From an uncultured Clostridia bacterium (GTDB taxonomy: Bacteria; Bacillota; Clostridia; Oscillospirales; Oscillospiraceae): a stretch of DNA of 7,515 bases. The stretch covers positions 1 through 7,515 of the forward strand of contig CAMVOG010000115.1 of the NCBI GenBank assembly GCA_947169005.1, in the 5' to 3' direction. Shown piece after piece: positions 5,132-7,515 of this stretch. How positions within the stretch are numbered: position 1 is the stretch's first letter; every line of letters starts with the position of its first letter. The notes beneath the pieces were generated by a model, which searched no databases, had not been told where the DNA came from, and saw nothing but the letters and a program-made list of their open reading frames with translations. Position numbers and translations under genes: made by a program.

Positions 5132-6210
5132 AGCGTACCGTGATCGCTCTGCTGCTGGTCCTTGTCCTTGCCGGAGGCGTGGTTGCCCTGGCCGCGGCGG
5201 GCGGCGCCGACGATCCCTTGATTTCTCTCAGCTATCTGCTGGACACCTTCCGGACCTCCATCCTGGATCGGGTGAGACCGCGGGTGGAGTCCGCCCTGGA
5301 GCCGGCGCTGCAGAACGGCGGAGACCGCCTGGAGGTCCTGGAGGGCGCGCGTCTGCCGGAAGCCTCGGAGGCGGCGGCGCGTTTCAGCCCCGTCAGCCTG
5401 CAGAAGGGTGAACGGCTGCGGCTTGAGTCTTTGGCGGCCTTCGTGCCCACGGCGGGCTCGGCCCGCCTGAACCTTGCGGCGGGGGAGCTCATTGACCTCA
5501 GCACGGGCAGTCTCGTTTCCAACGGGAGCCTGCTGCAAGCCCGCCACCGCTACCTGGCGGCGGAGAACGCCGAAGCCCTGCTGAAAGCGGAGGGCGGCCC
5601 TCTGAGAGGCATGGTTGAGGGCGGCTACAGCCTGCTTGAGGCGGAGTATCTGGGCATTGAGGACGTTTTCCCGGATCTGAACGGGCATTGGGGCGCCTCC
5701 TACGTGGAGAAGCTCTACCTGCGCGGCGTGGTCAAGGGCGTGGCCGAGGGCGTCTTTGAGCCCAACGGGACCGTGACCCGCGCTATGCTGGTAACGATCC
5801 TGGGGCGCGTGGAGGGGGTCGAGCCCGCCGCCTTCACAAGCTCCGCCTTTGCGGACGTGAGTGCCGGGGCCTGGTACGGGCCCTATGTGGCCTGGGCCCA
5901 GGGCTGCGGTGTGGTGCGGGGCTATGAGGACGGCAGCTTCCGGCCCAACGACCCCATCACCCGCGAGCAGATGGCCTTGATCTTTCAGCGTTATGCGGCC
6001 TATAAGGGCCTCAACCTGGCGGAAACGGCCTTTGAGCCCTTTGCGGACGCCGATGCGGTCAGCTCCTGGGCCCGCGACGCGGTGGATTTCGTCGGGCGCA
6101 CGGGATTGATGAACGGTAAGGGCGGCAACGCCTTTGATCCCAAGGGAACGGCCACCCGGGCAGAGATCTGCGCCGTCACGGCCCGTTTCCTGGAAAAAAC
6201 GGAAGCATGA
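5128..6210 (+). CDS. Secreted S-layer-homology (SLH) domain protein
   Basis: The 360-residue protein starts with a signal peptide: KR, a Leu/Val-rich core (residues 5-21), and cleavage probably after the Ala run at 22-24. Residues 30-80 are mostly helical. Residues about 88-170 form a compact region ('VSLQKGERLRL', 'GELIDLSTGSLVSNGSLLQ', 'RGMVEGGYSLLEAEYLG') resembling an unnamed domain I recall preceding SLH repeats in other Clostridia. Three SLH repeats follow: about 180-226 ('FPDLNGHWGASYVEKL' to 'VTRAMLVTIL'), 241-288 ('FADVSAGAWYGPYV' to 'ITREQMALIF') and 305-352 ('FADADAVSSWARDAV' to 'ATRAEICAVT'). Three tandem SLH repeats usually bind pyruvylated secondary wall polymer, so the protein likely sits on the wall. 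No catalytic motif is seen. Gene follows hslO with a four-base overlap; tandem stops TGA TAA end it, and no terminator separates it from pepV. Confidence 0.9.
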   Translation: MKRTVIALLLVLVLAGGVVALAAAGGADDPLISLSYLLDTFRTSILDRVRPRVESALEPALQNGGDRLEVLEGARLPEASEAAARFSPVSLQKGERLRLESLAAFVPTAGSARLNLAAGELIDLSTGSLVSNGSLLQARHRYLAAENAEALLKAEGGPLRGMVEGGYSLLEAEYLGIEDVFPDLNGHWGASYVEKLYLRGVVKGVAEGVFEPNGTVTRAMLVTILGRVEGVEPAAFTSSAFADVSAGAWYGPYVAWAQGCGVVRGYEDGSFRPNDPITREQMALIFQRYAAYKGLNLAETAFEPFADADAVSSWARDAVDFVGRTGLMNGKGGNAFDPKGTATRAEICAVTARFLEKTEA

Positions 6211-6232
6211 TAAAACTTTCTGAAGAATGATC

Positions 6233-6238
6233 GGGAGG
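6233..6238 (+). promoter_or_regulatory. Ribosome binding site of the pepV-like gene
   Basis: GGGAGG ends eight bases before ATG 6247 in the 36-base gap after the SLH gene. I see neither hairpin nor promoter in this gap, which supports read-through from upstream. Confidence 0.7.
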
Positions 6239-6246
6239 AACAGATA

Positions 6247-7515
6247 ATGAGCGTAAAGGAAGAGCTGTCCCGCTGGCTGGATGCCCATGAACGGGACTAT
6301 ATCGAGGACGTAAAGCGCCTGGTGGCTATCCGCAGCGTGCGGGGAGAGGCCAAGCCGGGCATGCCCTACGGCGAAGGGCCCGCCGCCGCTCTGGCGGAGG
6401 CGAAGAAGCTCTGCGAGGCCTACGGCTTCTACGTGAAGGAGTATGAGGGCCACGCTATTTCCGCGGACATGAATCCTCTGACCCCCGGCCTGGATATCCT
6501 GGCCCACATGGACGTGGTGGGGGAGGGGGACGGCTGGGACACCCCGCCTTACGAGCCCACGGAGAAGGACGGCCTGCTTTTCGGCCGCGGCACCAGCGAC
6601 GATAAGGGCCCCGCGGTGGCGGCACTCTACGCCATGCGCGCCTTCAAGGAGCTGGGCATTCCGCTGAAAAAGAACGTCCGCCTGATCCTGGGGGCCGACG
6701 AGGAGAGCGGCAGCGAGGATATGGCCTATTACTACTCCGTGGAGAAGCCCGCCCCCGGCACCTTTTCGCCGGACGCGGCCTTCCCGGTCTGCAACGTGGA
6801 GAAGGGCCGCTACGCCCCCGTCTTTGAAATGAGCTGGGAGCCCGAGACCGTCCTGCCCCGGGTGAGGTCCTTCGACGGCGGCTTCCGCATCAACGTCATT
6901 TCCGCCGACGCCGAGGCCGTGGTCGCCGGGATGCGCATCGACGACAGCCTGAAGGAGCTCTGCGACGACTGCTGCGGGCGCATGGGCGTGCAATATACCC
7001 TTACCCAGGAGGGAGAGGACCTGCGGATCAAGGTCAAGGGCTTCGGGGCTCACGCCTCCACTCCCATGGCGGGCAACAACGGCGTCACCGCCCTGCTGAC
7101 CCTGCTTTTCCACTTCCCGCTGGCTGACTGCGCCTCCACCCGTGCGCTGAAGGACCTGACGCTGCTCTTCCCCCACGGGGACGCCTTCGGCGAGGGCATC
7201 GGCATCGACCAGTACGACGATATTTCCGACGACCTTACCCTGGCCTTTACCATTCTGAAAATGGACGAAAAGGGCCTTCACGGCGAGTTCGACAGCCGCG
7301 TGCCCGTCTGCGCCAACGACGAAAACTGCCGCCTGGTGGTGGATAAAAAGCTGGGGGAGAAGGGCTTTACCGTCACGGGCAAGATGAAGGCGCCCCACTA
7401 CGTTCCCGAGGACAGCGATTTCGTCAAGGCATTGCTGGCGGCCTATGAGGACGTGACCGGCGAGGAGGGCGAGTGCTTCGCCATGGGCGGCGGCACTTAC
7501 GTCCACGACGTGGAG
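6247..7515 (+). CDS. pepV: M20-family dipeptidase, PepV type (3' end outside window)
   Basis: The first 423 residues are present and the frame is still open at the window edge; PepV proteins are about 460-470 residues, so some 40-50 are missing. The enzyme is a cytosolic zinc dipeptidase of peptide use. Visible active-site elements: 'LDILAHMDVVGEGDGW' (82-97) with metal ligand H87 and D89; 'FGRGTSDDKGP' (112-122) with the bridging D118; 'GADEESGSED' (149-158) with general base E152 and ligand E153; 'PDAAFP' with ligand D176; and H269 in 'GFGAHASTP' in the lid domain, the position of the transition-state His of PepV. The window ends just after 'FAMGGGTYVHDVE'; the last metal histidine lies beyond. 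Related enzymes (Xaa-His dipeptidase, carnosinase-like) share these residues, so exact specificity is inferred. Start ATG 6247 is fixed by GGGAGG eight bases upstream. Probably the third gene of the hslO transcript. Confidence 0.92.
   Translation, partial: MSVKEELSRWLDAHERDYIEDVKRLVAIRSVRGEAKPGMPYGEGPAAALAEAKKLCEAYGFYVKEYEGHAISADMNPLTPGLDILAHMDVVGEGDGWDTPPYEPTEKDGLLFGRGTSDDKGPAVAALYAMRAFKELGIPLKKNVRLILGADEESGSEDMAYYYSVEKPAPGTFSPDAAFPVCNVEKGRYAPVFEMSWEPETVLPRVRSFDGGFRINVISADAEAVVAGMRIDDSLKELCDDCCGRMGVQYTLTQEGEDLRIKVKGFGAHASTPMAGNNGVTALLTLLFHFPLADCASTRALKDLTLLFPHGDAFGEGIGIDQYDDISDDLTLAFTILKMDEKGLHGEFDSRVPVCANDENCRLVVDKKLGEKGFTVTGKMKAPHYVPEDSDFVKALLAAYEDVTGEEGECFAMGGGTYVHDVE

Noticed and set aside
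5044..7506. 820-codon open frame on the minus strand, opposite the SLH and pepV genes
   Set aside because: It is antisense to two genes with clear family motifs. Its translation is His/Gly/Val-rich low-complexity without recognisable motifs, and such long antisense frames are expected from GC-rich codon use.
1..7515. CRISPR array, tRNA, rRNA, insertion sequence, toxin-antitoxin or phage-defence genes
   Set aside because: No spaced direct repeats, RNA-gene folds, transposase motifs or defence-type domains were seen on either strand.

Overview
The window looks like an ordinary chromosomal stretch from a GC-rich member of the Clostridia, most likely Oscillospiraceae-like (Flavonifractor/Lawsonibacter type). 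This is inferred from the combination of strong AAGGAGG-type ribosome binding sites, GTG and TTG starts, a YqkD-like hydrolase, a PepV-type dipeptidase, an SLH-domain envelope protein, and a sigma/membrane-protein pair with an N-terminal motif and Trp/Cys-rich membrane helix that I associate with that group. Intergenic DNA is clearly more AT-rich than the genes. I see no rRNA, tRNA, CRISPR array, insertion sequence, phage gene or attachment site, and no gene-free stretch longer than about 200 bases.

Layout. (1) Bases 1-1365, plus strand: the 3' end of an ECF-type sigma factor gene overlaps a gene for a single-pass membrane protein with a large outside domain, a probable anti-sigma factor or sensor. 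(2) Bases 1420-2385, minus strand: a membrane-anchored YqkD-like alpha/beta hydrolase, converging on the sensor gene with a strong hairpin terminator between them. (3) Bases 2510-3397, plus strand: a diacylglycerol/lipid kinase diverging from the hydrolase; the ~120-base gap carries back-to-back promoter-like elements. (4) Bases 3447-4004, minus strand: a type I purine-type phosphoribosyltransferase, convergent with the kinase and separated from it by a second hairpin. (5) Bases 4205-7515, plus strand: a likely operon of hslO (redox chaperone Hsp33), an SLH-domain secreted protein overlapping hslO by four bases, and a pepV-like M20 dipeptidase that runs off the window. The 200-base divergent region before hslO is AT-rich and holds promoter elements in both directions plus a repeated TTGGCG hexamer with one inverted copy.

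How the genes fit together. Units 1 and 5 both touch the cell envelope and stress response: a signal-responsive sigma pair, an oxidative-stress chaperone and a wall-binding protein. The kinase is a membrane-lipid enzyme, and PepV and the phosphoribosyltransferase are peptide and purine scavenging housekeeping enzymes. No gene arrangement here compels a new system. The items most worth a second look are the uncharacterised outside domain of the sensor, the uncharacterised N-terminal domain of the SLH protein and its coupling to hslO, the extra cysteines in Hsp33, and the TTGGCG repeats. Three starts differ from the longest open frames: the kinase (GTG 2510), the phosphoribosyltransferase (ATG at 4004) and hslO (TTG 4205).
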